NCBI RefSeq assembly: GCF_000499845.2
Contig: NC_023750.2
Coordinates: forward strand, 35,158,554-35,222,553
Reading direction: 5' to 3'
DNA length: 64,000 bases
Source: Phaseolus vulgaris
Lineage: Eukaryota > Streptophyta > Magnoliopsida > Fabales > Fabaceae
The translations under genes were made by a program, and so were the position numbers. Shown here piece by piece: positions 23,967 to 36,137 of the stretch (its first letter is position 1; every line of letters begins with the position of its first letter). The notes beneath the pieces were generated by a model, which saw only the letters and a program-made list of their open reading frames with translations, did not search any database and had not been told where the DNA came from.

Positions 23967-24642
23967 TCTGCAACTGACGGCTGGAGTGTGAAGAGAGTGT
24001 GGCTCCTTCTTTGTTCATGAAGTTATCCTAAATGGTTGTTTCCCATGGCTATGGTTCCACTAATCTTAATTACCACCTCTATTTAGATCCTAATCTAGGT
24101 TTTAAACATAATATATTTTTCTTGTAAAAAATCTAATATATGCTTCTTAATTCAAGTTTTTTATTTCTAGAATATGTTAGTTGGATATAGTTTTGAAATT
24201 ATAAATATAACCCCACTCTTTTAATATTTGAAAGTATAAAAATAGTTGTAATTTCATCTTATTATGGACGATATATATTTACTTAAAATTAATTATTTAC
24301 TAAATTTTTTTCAAACATGCTCTTAATAATATACATTTAACTTAATAAAATAGGTTAGTGTCACATCTCCAAATATCATGCTTTGTTATGTTATAGATAA
24401 AAAAAAGTAAACGTAATATATTCAATATCATTTTAAAAAAGATAAATAATATAAAAATATTGTATATTTTACAGAATGATATAATTTTTTATTTTAAATT
24501 AAATCCTCAAGCAATAAAAAATAAGGCAAAAAAAATCAAAAGAGAGAGCTCAGAAACATTTTCTTCATCGATATGTGTACACCAATGACAAACCCAATTG
24601 ACCCATCAAGTGGACAAATTATCATCACAGCTCACACAGAAA

Positions 24643-24713
24643 TGCACCAGCCGGGAATCGAACCCGGGTCTGTACCGTGGCAGGGTACTATTCTACCACT
24701 AGACCACTGGTGC
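24643..24713 (-). tRNA. tRNA-Gly(GCC)
   Basis: A 71-nt cloverleaf on the minus strand. The acceptor stem is GCACCAG pairing with CTGGTGC, with discriminator A. The D arm is GGTCTAGTGGTAGAAT, the anticodon loop carries GCC in CCTGCCACG, and the T arm is CCCGGGTTCGATTCCCGG. The A and B boxes are intact. It is identical over the tRNA to the copy at 35095-35165 by eye. The downstream (lower-coordinate) terminator is weak: only TTT directly after the gene. Confidence 0.97.
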
Positions 24714-27700
24714 TTCTTGGGTTTTGTGAAACATTTTTCTTGTAATATACTACCACGTCTAAGAAAGAGAAATCATGATCTGAGATTCTTCTAAATTGTA
24801 ATAATGAACAATAATAACATTGATGAGCTTTTTTATAAAGAACTGCACATAACAACAAAATATGTGAAGTGATTCAAATTATTGTGGAAAAAACTCTACT
24901 CTTTTGATCCAAATTCATATCATATAGTTAATCTACAAATGTTTTGTGTTGCAGAAATGACAGTGTAAGGAACTTGCAAATTCAAAGCTCTGCTACAATG
25001 CAGAGGTGTGTCCTTGCATAAGACAATGCTCAAATTTAAAGAAAATTAGTTTACGAAACAAATCACCAAACAAATGTATTTATTTTATTGAAATTTGAAT
25101 AATAATAATAAAAGCTACACTTACATCCTCTCTTTATATTATTTTAAATGAGATTTACGTTTTTTTTAGTTTTAAAATGAATATTTGTGTTTCTTTAAAA
25201 AAATTAATATACTACATGATGTTTAAAGTCAACATTACAAACGATTATGCGCTTTGGATGATTCTTTAAAAGGGAGATTTCCAAACTCAATGCTTACATT
25301 CTATAACTATTTTTAAATGATTTCGAAACTTATTTTGATATTACTAATTCATATAAATCAAGTATCAATCAAACATAATATAAAGTTTTCATATTGTGAA
25401 ACGTAATATAAAGCACACAAAATATTATATGCTTTAATGTTCTAAGAAAGAAAAATAATTTTCCTACATATTATAAAGTATTATCGAATACAATTATGTC
25501 TTGATGATTAATAAAGACTATATTAAAAAAATTTCGAATAAGCAGTGGTTTAGTTGGAAAGTCTTTGAAAAACATAACACATGTATTTTACATAATAAAG
25601 AAGTTTTTCGAAATATATTTTGAGGAAATGTATTATTTTTAGATCCAATTAAACTTCAACGTTTTAATCAAATATAAATCTAGAAGAGATTTGGATATAT
25701 GTTTTAATTTGAATATTATAAAAATAGAAGGCCTCAATAGCGAAGAGATATTAAGATGATACTCATGTTTTATTATGATAATTATATCGTTCACTCATAT
25801 TCACAAAAGTTCTTACAAAAATTTTAGGAACATAAAGGCGCATATGAAACTATATCTAGAATTTACATAAGGAAAAATGAAAGAGTTGTAGAGCGAGATT
25901 TGTGCGAAAAAAGTTTAAAGCCTTATCCAGTTACTATAATCAAAGAAGGAAACAAATACAAAGAGTAATATATTTGCAATATGCAAATAGAAGATAAAGA
26001 CACGTTCAAGACATATAAAAACATTCTTATTTCAGCATCTGATACAAGAACAAAGATAAATAATGAAGAGAGTATAAAGATGTAAGTTCAGAATGAACCA
26101 AGCCTCAATGTTCTAATTCATTTAGTTAAAGAAACTATTTGAAAGAACAAATATGTGATAAACGCGAAGATTGCACTCAAACCAATATTTCCTATTGGAG
26201 CGTCTAGTGCATCAAAGATAAAACATCGTGGCAAATTTTAATGAAGAATTGAGATGAAAAGAATTAAATGATCATCATTCACATATGAGGAATAAAAGGA
26301 AATAATTCAAATTGTTTCACATGTTCATGATGCGCAAGATATCATCAAAAGCAGAAGCTTCCATAAACAACATATACTAGGAAGAAGATGATGAACATGA
26401 CACACAAATGCACATATGATCTTAGATTCAAAAGAAACGAATCTAAAGCATGAATGTGCACATTGGGATGAAGTTAGAAACATTTCAAAAGGATTTACAC
26501 GTCCAAGATGTGGAAGAATCAAATATGATTAAGAGTTTCCAATTTGAGTGTCTAACGACTATATGAACAAAGCAAGAATGCAAACCTTCAATAATCAAAT
26601 CCAAAAGGATGTATAACGACCTTGAAGATGAAAAACAACACACACAACAAGAATACGAAAAAGAAAACAATATCAATGTTTGTTGTGCTTCATATTGTTT
26701 GTATTTGCTTATTAAATCATTTATTCTTTTGGGAGTGTGTTGATACATTGTAAATTCTTCGGTCTATGGAGTTAACCCTATGATCTTTTTGTTGATAGTG
26801 TTTTCTCACTTTGTTGAGAGGTCTTGATCTTAGGGGGGGTGATTGAGACTGGTTGTTAATAAGTGTCAGATTTGAGTCATATTAAAATACAGACACTTAT
26901 GACTATTAATTGATAAAGTAACTATAATATAACTCCTAATTTATGAATTTAAACTTTTTTACATATGTTGTGATTATAATCTGAATAAGAACGATTTATT
27001 CACAAATTTTTATGTTAATTCCAGAATTCTAGGGAAGAATGGAGATGAAAGGGCAAAAGGAGAATAAATAAAACTAAAAAGGGAAAGTTGGAACACTCTA
27101 GCACTCACCCAAGCCAGAAGCTCCCAAAGGTTCTCACCCAAGCGAGCCCAATCACACCCAAGCGATAAGTCACTTAGCGTAAGCCCAACTAGGTTAAATA
27201 CGAGGCGTGAAACACAACCCTAAACATCAATTGAGAGAGAAAAAAAAGGTGTTAGAGACCCTAAAGGAGGTAGACGTCAAGGAGAAACATCATGAATCTT
27301 CTTTTCTTGCTTCCCATGCTTGTAATGACAAACATGAGTGACTAATTCTACCCTTTGGGATTGAGAGTAATATGTTCAAACTCTTATGTATTAAGGTGAT
27401 ATTTAAATAATATTTTGTTTTTGATTGATGATTGATGTTTTATTTTATTTATAATGCTTATTTACAATGATCAAGATCCTTAGATTTGACTGGAAAGTGT
27501 TTCTAAGTTTCTGATCCAAATGATAATGCTTAACATATTTGAATGCTAGGAATAGATTTGAAATGCTAATTATTATCAACATCTAATCGTAATGCTAAGG
27601 AGTTTTTATAAATATGTGAGAAATCAATATTTATGAGACTCTCTTAATAATTTTATATGCGAAGAATTGATATAAATGACTTTTATACGAGCATCAACAT

Positions 27701-28023
27701 CAATCAAATGATAGAATATTACTATGATATTCAAAATACAAAAGAGTAAGAAAGATGAACCTCAATCCCAATTGAACCAACAAACTCTTTAACTTACTTT
27801 CTTTTTAATTATTGCAATCATAATAAATTCCCAACAAACTTTATTATTTTGTTTTCTATTTAGTGACTTGACAATTCAATTGTTACTTCTGGATTCCATA
27901 TTCGTGTTTAGAGACAAATTATTACTTCTAAAAACACGATAAAAAAAAGTCTCGGATGTTTTGAAAGGCTTTGAATATTTGTGTGTTTGGAGAGATGTTG
28001 AATATTTGTGTTAATAAATGCTC
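24714..28023. other. Long AT-rich repeat-derived interval, no gene
   Basis: No intact gene. 24720-24800 is the shared flank of the tRNA-Gly duplication. From about 26820 a G-rich tract is followed by LTR-like sequence. At 27100-27190 the motif CACCCAAGCGA-type recurs three times within ~60 bp, as seen in leader regions of legume LTR elements. LTR ends could not be fixed. The short minus-strand frames at 26325-26748 do not resemble known proteins. Confidence 0.45.
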
Positions 28024-28792
28024 TTAGGCTTTGTTTGGATTAGGGAGTGGAAATGAGGGAGTGGATTTGAGATGATTTGAAGAGAAAGTGTAAAGAAAGT
28101 TAGGGTGTTTGGATTAAGGTAAAGAGAGGAGAAAGTGTAGGGAAAGTTTATAAAAGTTTGTGAGTGATGTGATGGATGTGATTGAAATTGTATTTTTTTT
28201 AATTGATAAAAATGTAACTTTACACATTTGCCCTTATATTTAAAAATTGATAAAAAAAAATTTTTGATTGATTATTTGTGAATTATATTTTTTTTAAATT
28301 AAAATTATTTTTTTGACAATTGAAACATTATTTTCGATACCGTGTTCAAGCTAACTTCGGAAAATTATAAATTATATAAATTTTTTGGATCATATTTATG
28401 ATTGATAAACATTATTGAGAACAAAGTTGTAATTGTGAATTATTTATTTTTCAATTATAGTTGTATGCAATTAAAAGATTATTTCCGGTATGGAACAAAT
28501 TATTTCTGATAATGTGTTGGATGTATAATTCGATAAAGGATTATTTTTTTAAGAAATAAATATTAATGTGTATTAATGCAGTATTTTAGTTTATTAAAGC
28601 AAAATTCATTGATAAATTTTGTGCATAATAATAATGATTCAGAAAATCATATGAATGATACAATGAAATATGTTTCATTCAAAATAGTCATGGAAGTCCT
28701 TAATTTGTTTAGGGATTCGTGTCATAAATAAGATTACAGATTTGAAAAGAAAAACACATGCATAATAAAATACAACCAAATTTTTACGTAGT

Positions 28793-29490
28793 TTAGGGAT
28801 TTGTAGTCATTATCTTGACCAGCTTTCTCATTCTTCGCTCAAGAGGCAGGCCAAAGAGTTGTTTTACCGCATTAGGATGACCACACAAGAAGTCGTAACA
28901 GTTATCCAACAAATCTTCATCTTGTATGTTCATCTCCACTAACATTTCCCAGATATCAGATTCAGAGTACTGGAAAGTCGATGTACGACGAAGTGTGCGC
29001 GTGTGTTCACGAAATATGGAGTTTCGTTCTTCTTCTGCAACAACATGGCGTCTGTTATATTGCAGATTTTCTTCCGTAGCATTAGCCACTCGTTGTGATG
29101 ACAAAGCGACAACCTCAGATGAAATGGCTTGTCGCTCAGCAATATGACATAACCTATCTGACTGATCACTACCCCTCCCAAGGATATCAGTTAATCCTTC
29201 AAACCTTGTGTTAAGCCTTTCCAGTTGCAGATCAATGACGTCCACCATAGGGGCTTTTCTTTTTGAGCCTCTAGAAGAAGAAGTACCACCTGATGGCTGG
29301 GATGACTGAGGTGGCACCAATGGGGGTGTCAAATTAGGGTCAGGGCTGTATGAATCAACATTAGGATCAACTGAGCGAGGAGTTTCACATTGAGTAGCAT
29401 CCAATCCTGGCTCCTCTGGGATGTCCTCCATATTGTGATCATTAAGATCTACATTAAAATGATTAGAAGAAGGGGAGAGATTCTCGAACC
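28793..29490 (-). pseudogene. C-terminal part of Harbinger Myb/SANT ORF, cut off by plastid DNA
   Basis: An open frame continuing the Myb/SANT-like protein encoded at 30009-30592. It is proline- and serine-rich at first (LDATQCETPRSVDPNVDSYS and on), then a helical region ending LLDNCYDFLCGHPNAVKQLF, the usual C-terminus of such ORFs. The frame is open upstream of the internal Met at 29431 to about 29490 (NLSPSSNHFNVDLNDHN), so that Met is not the true start. Transposon ORF1 normally binds DNA or helps import the transposase. Here it is separated from its N-terminal exons by about 0.5 kb of plastid-derived DNA. Confidence 0.8.
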
Positions 29491-29524
29491 GAACTAGGAA
29501 ACGGATCCAATGACTTCAAAAAAA

Positions 29525-29995
29525 ATTGAACGAGGAGCCATATGAAGTGAAAATCTCATGTACGGTTCTGTAGAGTGGCAGTAAGGGTGACTTATCTGTC
29601 AACTTTTCCACTATTACACCCAAAAAACCAAACTCTGCCTTACGTAAAGTTGCCAGAGTACGTTTAACCTCTGGATTTGAAATTACTGCTTATATATTGG
29701 CGACATTGTTGTTGCTGTAATCAAACAAGCAGTACCAAATACGAACTTAGAAAGATCAGAAGTGATCAGAGCTGTAATTGTACGGACTTGTAAACAACTA
29801 AAACGTAGCAACGGTATAATAATTCAGTATGATGATAATGCTGCAGTTGTAATTGATCAAGAAGGAAATCCAAAAGGAACTCGAATCTTTTGCGCAATCG
29901 CCCGGGAATTGAGACAGTTAAATTTCACTAAAATAGTTTCATTAGCACCCGAGGTATTATAAGAGGAAACCACGATATGAATACATTATTTTTGT
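29525..29995 (+). other. Chimeric plastid DNA insertion (NUPT): rps12 exon 2 joined to rpl14
   Basis: The left part is chloroplast rps12. It starts with the 3' end of its group II intron, with a recognisable domain V hairpin (GAGCCATATGAAGTGAAAAT, then CTCATGTACGGTTC, 29535-29570). Exon 2 follows (29610-29693), reading [20 protein letters not shown] then SGFEITAY. At about 29693 it jumps into the C-terminal 88 codons of rpl14 (29696-29962), [20 protein letters not shown] to [12 protein letters not shown] and a stop, plus a little 3' flank. In plastid genomes these genes are far apart, so two fragments were joined. Both pieces are incomplete and cannot work as genes. Confidence 0.9.
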
Positions 29996-30008
29996 GAAAT
30001 AGATGAAT

Positions 30009-30592
30009 TCATCTATTTTGAGACTGAGTTCGACTTGAGGACTGCAATGCTGTTCTTCCACCGTGGCCAGTAGCACGATCAAGCCCCCATAAGTCTTCCA
30101 TTAACTTGTAGTGCCTGATGGGATTAACACGCCATTTTGCGGCCGAGGGCTTTGCCTGTTCATTAATGAAAAGAAATACACTCATAATCATAATTAGTGG
30201 TTAATGTATGCGATAAGTGAACATCAAGTTGAATACGTTACCTTTATCAACGAATCCCACACTTCATCCTCGGCCTCGAAAATTTTCGTGCTTGGGTTCC
30301 AAGCAAAACCACTCAGTCCACTAAATAGATCATGGATCTCACGCCATTTGTCCTTAAGGCTTTTCTGCCTGTTCTTCACATTATTTTTTGTAATCCCTAC
30401 CAATCCAGTCTGATGTAAGGATTTAACAATGTTTGTGTAACCCTGCGTCGTCCAACTACCATCAATGCGGTTACCCATAGATGCCTCATCGATCATGGCA
30501 TTCAACAATCGGAAATCCATGTCGGTAGTCCATTTTTTGTGTTCACGGACAGCTGCAGATGACTCTGAAGCAATACCCTTCCCGTGATCCAT
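30009..30592 (-). pseudogene. Harbinger ORF1: Myb/SANT-like DNA-binding protein, N-terminal exons
   Basis: Exon 1 (30592-30242) starts MDHGKGIASES and carries a Myb/SANT-like domain: HKKWTTDMDFRLLNAMIDEA, then NNVKNRQKSLKDKWREIHDL, then DEVWDSLIK. A GT donor and a CAG acceptor join it in phase to exon 2 (30155-30009; AKPSAAKWRVNPIRHYKLME then DLWGLDRATG). The frame runs into a stop at 30009, next to the plastid insertion, after SSSRTQSQNR. The continuing C-terminal part lies beyond the insertion at 29490-28793. In PIF/Harbinger elements this protein binds the termini together with the transposase. Confidence 0.85.
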
Positions 30593-30737
30593 GATAAAAC
30601 CTAATAAAAAAGGTTAAACTTTTGCAATAACATAAATAGTTTCATACGTAAATATTAATAAAGGTGGAATGTCAACATTAAACCATGAAATTGTTCTTAC
30701 AACAATATAAATATAAGTTCACGGATGTTACATAAAA

Positions 30738-32190
30738 TTAATTATTACAATAACCTGTCCACATTTCATTCGCTATAGTATCCCTAATTTGTGACCCGAG
30801 CCTGTAGTCATCCTCACGAGTTTGCGAGTGTGACACATCTATATCTCCTTGCATCAACTCACGGTCAACTTCTTCCAACAAAGAGTCATCATTATCCACC
30901 CCGCGAAGAAAGTTATGAAGAATACAACATGCTAAAACAATATCGGTCATAGTGTCCACAGAGTAATGAGGCTCTGTTCCGCTAGCGATAATTGGAAATC
31001 GCTTTTTGAGGACACCAAATGTTCTTTCGATAACATTTCTTAGTGAGGAATGACGATGATTAAATAACTCACGGGCATTTTGTGGACCTCTTCGGGAATA
31101 CTCTTTTAGATGGTATCAAACTCCGCGATATGGAGTTATAACTTGGGTTTTGAGCATAAAACCTGCATCTCTAAGGTAGTATTTGCCTACAACCATCCAT
31201 TAATAATTGTTAATTATAAGTGATGTGACCAAATGAATATTTATTGCACTTGAAAACACACTCAACTAACCTTCCGGAATGACCAATGGATCCTCTCGTA
31301 CAAACGCATCCTTCAATATCCTGGAATCAGAGGCTGTTCCTTCCCACCCGGCAAGAACATATGTGAATTTCATGTCAAAATCACAAGCAGCAAATACGTT
31401 TTGCGTTGGCCAGTCTTTTCTTCCACGAAAACGAGGAGCATCAACTCGGGGGACTTTAACACGGACGTGAGTGCCGTCGATGGCACCCAAACAATCCTAA
31501 TACACAACAACTTCACATTTATAAATAACTTGCATTGCATACAACATGAATTAAATATTTAACTATTGTTTCTCATATTCATACCTTAAAGTATGGGAAA
31601 AATCGATTGTTGTTTAAGATATGAGGTTCAACCTCAGTCCCAGCTGGTTGAATTAAGAACTCTCCATGCAACATCAATATTGCCTTCAAAACATTATGAA
31701 AGTGACGAGACACTGTTTCCCCGGACCGATGAAAGAAGAACGAAACACTTCGATTCTTGACGTTATGACCAATGATGTGTAAAAATTTAGCCACTTGTTC
31801 TTCAACTGTAGATCGAAATGCATCTTTAACCATATCCGTTCCTCTTATTCGTTGACATAAATTAATAAATGCTTCCGGACTCATGCGAATAATGTCACGA
31901 CATCTTTCAGTATGGACCAAGTACGACATCAATTCTTGTCGACGACGCTCTTTTTGTGGAATAAACTCCGGTATAGGATTATTTGTCTCGGTTAACACAC
32001 GCAATACGTTCAATCCATATCCAATCATGCAAAGAATTGTCATTGCTGCTACTTGTGTCCGCAAATTGATTTGCTCTTGTATTTGTGAAACTAGTGTGAA
32101 ATCAACACCAACTACATCGGGATTCATGTCATTCGTGCTAGACATCTCGACATTTTCGAAATACATAGACCAATGGTTATCGTTATCCAT
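30738..32190 (-). pseudogene. Harbinger DDE transposase, three exons with one nonsense codon
   Basis: Exons 32190-31585, 31496-31271 and 31186-30738 join with GT..AG borders to 1281 nt (427 codons including stop), normal for the family. Conserved blocks are GETVSRHFHNVLKAI, GAIDGTHVRVKVP (first catalytic Asp), FTYVLAGWEGTASDSRIL (second Asp) and YHLKEYSRRGPQNARELFNH (catalytic Glu). Then come NVIERTFGVLKKRFPI and ILHNFL. A TGA at 31116-31118 replaces the Arg codon (CGA to TGA fits deamination) in ITPYRGV-stop-YHLKEY, five residues before the catalytic Glu. Otherwise the frame is open. The start is ATG 32190; an in-frame GTG upstream is ignored. The protein cuts and inserts the element at TTA/TAA sites. 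Confidence 0.9.
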
Positions 32191-32299
32191 GGTCACAAAT
32201 CCTTCACAATCATATAAGTTTAACTATTATGTCTAAAGAACCACATTTTAAATAAATAATAATACTCAATTTTGTTTTACTTTTAAAAAAAATTAAAAT

Positions 32300-33060
32300 A
32301 TTATATATAAATTCTGTAAAGTATTATAGTTATAGTTGTATTACAAATTCAAAATAATATTTATAAATTTTTTTTTACTTGATTTTAGAAAAAAATAAAT
32401 ATTATATATAAACTTTGTAAAGTGGTATAGTTATAGTTGTATTATAAATTCAGAATAATATTTATAAAATTCTTTTACTTGATTTTAGAAAAAATAAAAT
32501 CTTATATATAGACTATCTATAAATTAATATTTTAAAATATTTAAATACTTTGTATACTTATAATTATTTTATAAATTCGTTATAAAATTCTTTTACTTGA
32601 TTTTAGAAAAAATAAAATCTTATATGTAGACTATCTATAAAGTAATATTTTAAAATATTTAAATACTTTGTATACTTTGTATATTTATAATTATTTTATA
32701 AATTCAGAATAATATTTATAAAATTCTTTTACTTGATTTTAGAAAAAAAAAATCTTATATGTAAACTATCTATAAAGTAATATTTTAAAATATTTAAATA
32801 CTTTATATACTTATAATTATTTTATAAATTCAAAATAAAATTTATAAAGTCTTTTAGTTGATTTTGGAAAAAAATAAATATTATATGTAAACTATCTATA
32901 AAGTAGTATTTTAAAATATTTTGTATACTTATAATTATTTTAAAACCTATTCAAAATAATATTTATAAAGTTTTTTACTTGATTTTAGGAAAATTTAAAT
33001 ATTTAAATATTTTGTATACTTATAATTATTTTATAAATTTAAACTGATATTTATAATTTT
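32300..33060. repeat. AT-rich minisatellite, about 100-127 bp unit, about seven copies
   Basis: Degenerate direct repeats beginning near 32345, 32448, 32572, 32699, 32826, 32940 and 33036. Each contains the landmarks ATAAATTCAGAATAATATTT, TTTTACTTGATTTTAGAAAA and TTTGTATACTTATAATTATT. It lies inside the Harbinger element upstream of the transposase start, so it may have grown after insertion or be part of the family's subterminal structure. Confidence 0.8.
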
Positions 33061-33703
33061 TTTTACTTTATTTTAGAAAAAAAATAAATATCAGAAATAA
33101 TTTAAATATTAATAAGTTTGTTTTAACTACTAGAAAACTCATTCAAACTTTCATTAATGAAATTTCATTAATGCTAATTAATTCTCATCAATATACTCAT
33201 CAATGTGATTTAGAAAATCCTTTGAAAACTGAAAAGGCAACAACATTCTATTAATTCTATTAACATAAATAAAATAAATTACAAATTCCTTCACTCCACA
33301 TTTCATTCTCAGATTTTATTCTCCAAATTCAGAATCTATGTATGAAACTTACCTCCAGAAACCTAGCGAAAACGATGCCATCGCGAACCACCAACGACCA
33401 CCGAGCACCACCAGTGGAACCACCACCCACCACCAGCAGCGAAACCGTCCACGTCCAACGACCACCAACAACGCCGCCAACGGACAACCGCTCACTTCCA
33501 ACTGTTGTGAACCTCCGACAACCGCGCACATCCACCGCGTACCTCCGACGAGCACCTCCGACCGCTTCTAAGGGTACTCCCTCAACTCAAAACAAATAAC
33601 CCACCTCCACTCCTCTTCCATATTTATCATCCCTCTCATTTATTCATCACCCACACACTTGAATTTATCACCAAACAATGTACGAATCCCTGTTTGTTTG
33701 TGC

Positions 33704-33807
33704 TGTGTTTATGCAGGGAATCTCATGCGTGAGAATGGAGAGAATATTGGAGCTGTGTGTTTATGCAGGGAATCTCATGCGTGAGAATGGAGAGAATATT
33801 GGAGCTG
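33704..33807. repeat. 52-bp direct tandem duplication
   Basis: Two adjacent near-identical copies (33704-33755 and 33756-33807) contain TGTGTTTATGCAGGGAATCT and GAATGGAGAGAATATTGG. Immediately after (about 33825-33860) the short motif GGCATGGCACG recurs. It lies near the right terminus of the Harbinger element. Confidence 0.85.
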
Positions 33808-34060
33808 CATTGGCTCTGGCATAGGCATGGCACGAGCATGGCACGGGCATAGGCATGGCTCATAGGTTAGGTGAACCATGGGTAATTTGGTAAAATGAGA
33901 AACTTTCACTCCAAATCTTCTCATTTCATCAGGGAAACTTTTTACCCATTCATCGCTTTTCTTCGTCCCTAATCCTCTCTAACTCCCAAATACAAACACC
34001 AAATTCATTTCCTTTTCAATCTGGGTGAACAGTAATCACCCGGATACAAACACAGCATTA

Positions 34061-35094
34061 AACAAATTATTTAAGGAACTGGACGTAATCCAAACCATTG
34101 AGTAAACTAGTAGAAATAATGTGTGTACTTTTCTCTATTCTTTGTATATTAGATATTGTGTTTGCTTTATTATTTTTCAAGTACGCAAATCGAGTTTAGA
34201 CTTCATTTACTCTTCCTTTTGAAACCTATTGTACTTACACATCTGATCTCTTGCTCATTTGTTTGGCAATACCACCAAAAAAACTATACTACTTGCAAAC
34301 AAATCATGAAAATAAACAATATTGTTGTTGGATTCAAGTTCTCTAAATTAAAATATTACCAATAATTAAGTATAAATCAAAGCTGACATTAATGTGAGAT
34401 ATATGATGAAGCGATGAAAACAAAATACAAACATATGACAAGAAACAATTTAAATGTTTATCCAATCTAAACAAATTTACTAGATAAACCTAATAAAATT
34501 ATACATTACTTATAATATAATATAGTAGCTATACTAACAACCTCGACATACCAAAGTCTACATTTGGATGTGAACAACAAATAAACCCAATCATATAATT
34601 TTGTTTCAAAATATATATCATCAATTGACAAGAAAATAAAATTTTGGAATAGAATTCCACAATCAAAATCTCATTCCAAAAAAACAAATATGGAATGCAA
34701 AAAATACGTTATGAAAAGAAAAAAAAATCAGGAAACAAAATCTAAAAATACATTTTGGAAAAGAATTTTTAAATTTCAGAAAAGTGTTTTGGAAATCCAA
34801 AAACATGTTTCATAAAACAGATTTCAAAAGATACTTTTGATGTTTAACTCCTCTTTTACTTTAATTTTAAAATAATTTTATACTTTCAATGCATTTTTAA
34901 ATAAATATTATAACTCGATTATTCAATAACTGAGTGTAGTAGTTAGATAACTTAAAAAATTGTTATTGTTCCAATATCCAACCAAAAAAAAAAACAGCGC
35001 ATGAGAGAGCTCAGAAACAGTTTCTTCATCGAAGCGATGTCGTACAATTGACCCATCAATTGAAGAGTTAATTATCATCACAGCTCAAACAGTA
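34061..35094. other. AT-rich intergenic DNA, no gene
   Basis: No gene seen. From about 35003 the sequence (AGAGAGCTCAGAAACAG and following) is the shared flank of the tRNA-Gly duplication. The frame at 34156-34365 has AT-driven composition and is likely chance. Confidence 0.5.
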
Positions 35095-35165
35095 TGCACC
35101 AGCCGGGAATCGAACCCGGGTCTGTACCGTGGCAGGGTACTATTCTACCACTAGACCACTGGTGC
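35095..35165 (-). tRNA. tRNA-Gly(GCC)
   Basis: A second intact 71-nt tRNA-Gly with GCC anticodon, same stems and A/B boxes as the gene at 24643-24713. Flanks resemble that locus on both sides: GAGAGCTCAGAAACA upstream in plus coordinates, and CTAAGAAAGAGAAATCATG plus CTGAGATTCTTCTAAATTGT beyond 35220. This shows duplication of a block of a few hundred bp. The flank beyond 35165 carries extra inserted sequence relative to the first copy. Confidence 0.97.
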
Positions 35166-36137
35166 TATTGATTTCTATCAATCATTTGTCTTTTAATAAT
35201 AATTTGGAAAAAGATTGGGCACAACTAAGAAAGAGAAATCATGGTTCCAACACCAACTAAAATCATGATTGGGTACTACAAGCAAGAACCCTTCAGCCTC
35301 CAGGAACAGGTTTCATGATCTGAGATTCTTCTAAATTGTAACTAGTACGTTGACAGTGTAAAGCACGGGAATTTTTCTAATATTTTATATTTAAATATTA
35401 ATATTAATAAATTTATTTAGATATACTATAAATTATTAAGTTGATGAAATGAAATTAAATATATTGTAATAGTATAAGTTTACATACTTTTAGTATATTA
35501 ATAAATTTAATATAATATAACATAAATAATTAAAAATTCATGAATATATTTTTTCTATAATAAATACATTACAATACAATAATAATATAATAAAATAATT
35601 TGAATAAATACATTATTATATAAACAATTATCTAATACTATTCACCAACCTCATGCTATCTTCTTACTGTAATTTAATCTGCAAAAAAAAAAATGTGTGT
35701 TTCTTTCCGAAACAGATTGTAGGCAAAATCATATTAAATTATGAATTCACCTTTTATGATATAAATTAAAATAAAATGTAATGTAATATAATACAAATAA
35801 AACATAATGAAATATAAATACAATGAAATACTATTATATAAATAACTAAAGATCTTAAAAACCATACAACAATAATAAGCATATATAATAATGCCAACCT
35901 ATTATAAATATACCAGATAATGAAACAAAATTGTAATAATTTATGTATTCACATTTCAAGAAATGGATGAACAAATAGAATATGAACACTACTAAACAGA
36001 AACATATAGTGAATATAATATAAACACAAAGAGTACTGACACTTTAGTTTTCCAAAAAAAGTCCAAGCAGAAACATAAATATGTTTGAGCTTTCTTAATA
36101 ACTGGTAACTATTATGCTATGAGAATAATAAAAGAAA
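35166..36137. other. AT-rich intergenic DNA
   Basis: Beyond the tRNA-Gly flank (to about 35345) this is very AT-rich with no recognisable gene. Its right part is the 3' flank of the B3 gene. Confidence 0.5.

Larger units (their letters stand above)
28027..34057 (-). mobile_element. PIF/Harbinger DNA transposon, 6.03 kb
   Basis: The left end starts GGCTTTGTTTGGATTAGGG and the right end, read inward, starts TGCTGTGTTTGTATCCGGG, forming an imperfect terminal inverted repeat. Both ends are flanked by TTA (28024-28026 and 34058-34060), the 3-bp target duplication typical of PIF/Harbinger. Inside, on the minus strand, are a spliced DDE transposase and a Myb/SANT-like ORF, the usual two-gene content. 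Also inside are a minisatellite (about 32300-33060), a C-rich segment (33360-33560), a 52-bp duplication (33704-33807) and a plastid DNA insertion in the Myb ORF. Confidence 0.92.

Noticed and set aside
29762..29962. Open frame encoding a ribosomal protein L14-like peptide
   Set aside because: It is the C-terminal part of plastid rpl14 within a plastid DNA insertion, without the N-terminus, a promoter or a transit peptide. It is not a functional nuclear gene transfer.
32300..33060. Regularly spaced repeats considered as a CRISPR-like array
   Set aside because: Repeat units are long, degenerate and AT-rich with no unique spacers, and the host is a plant nuclear genome. It is a minisatellite.
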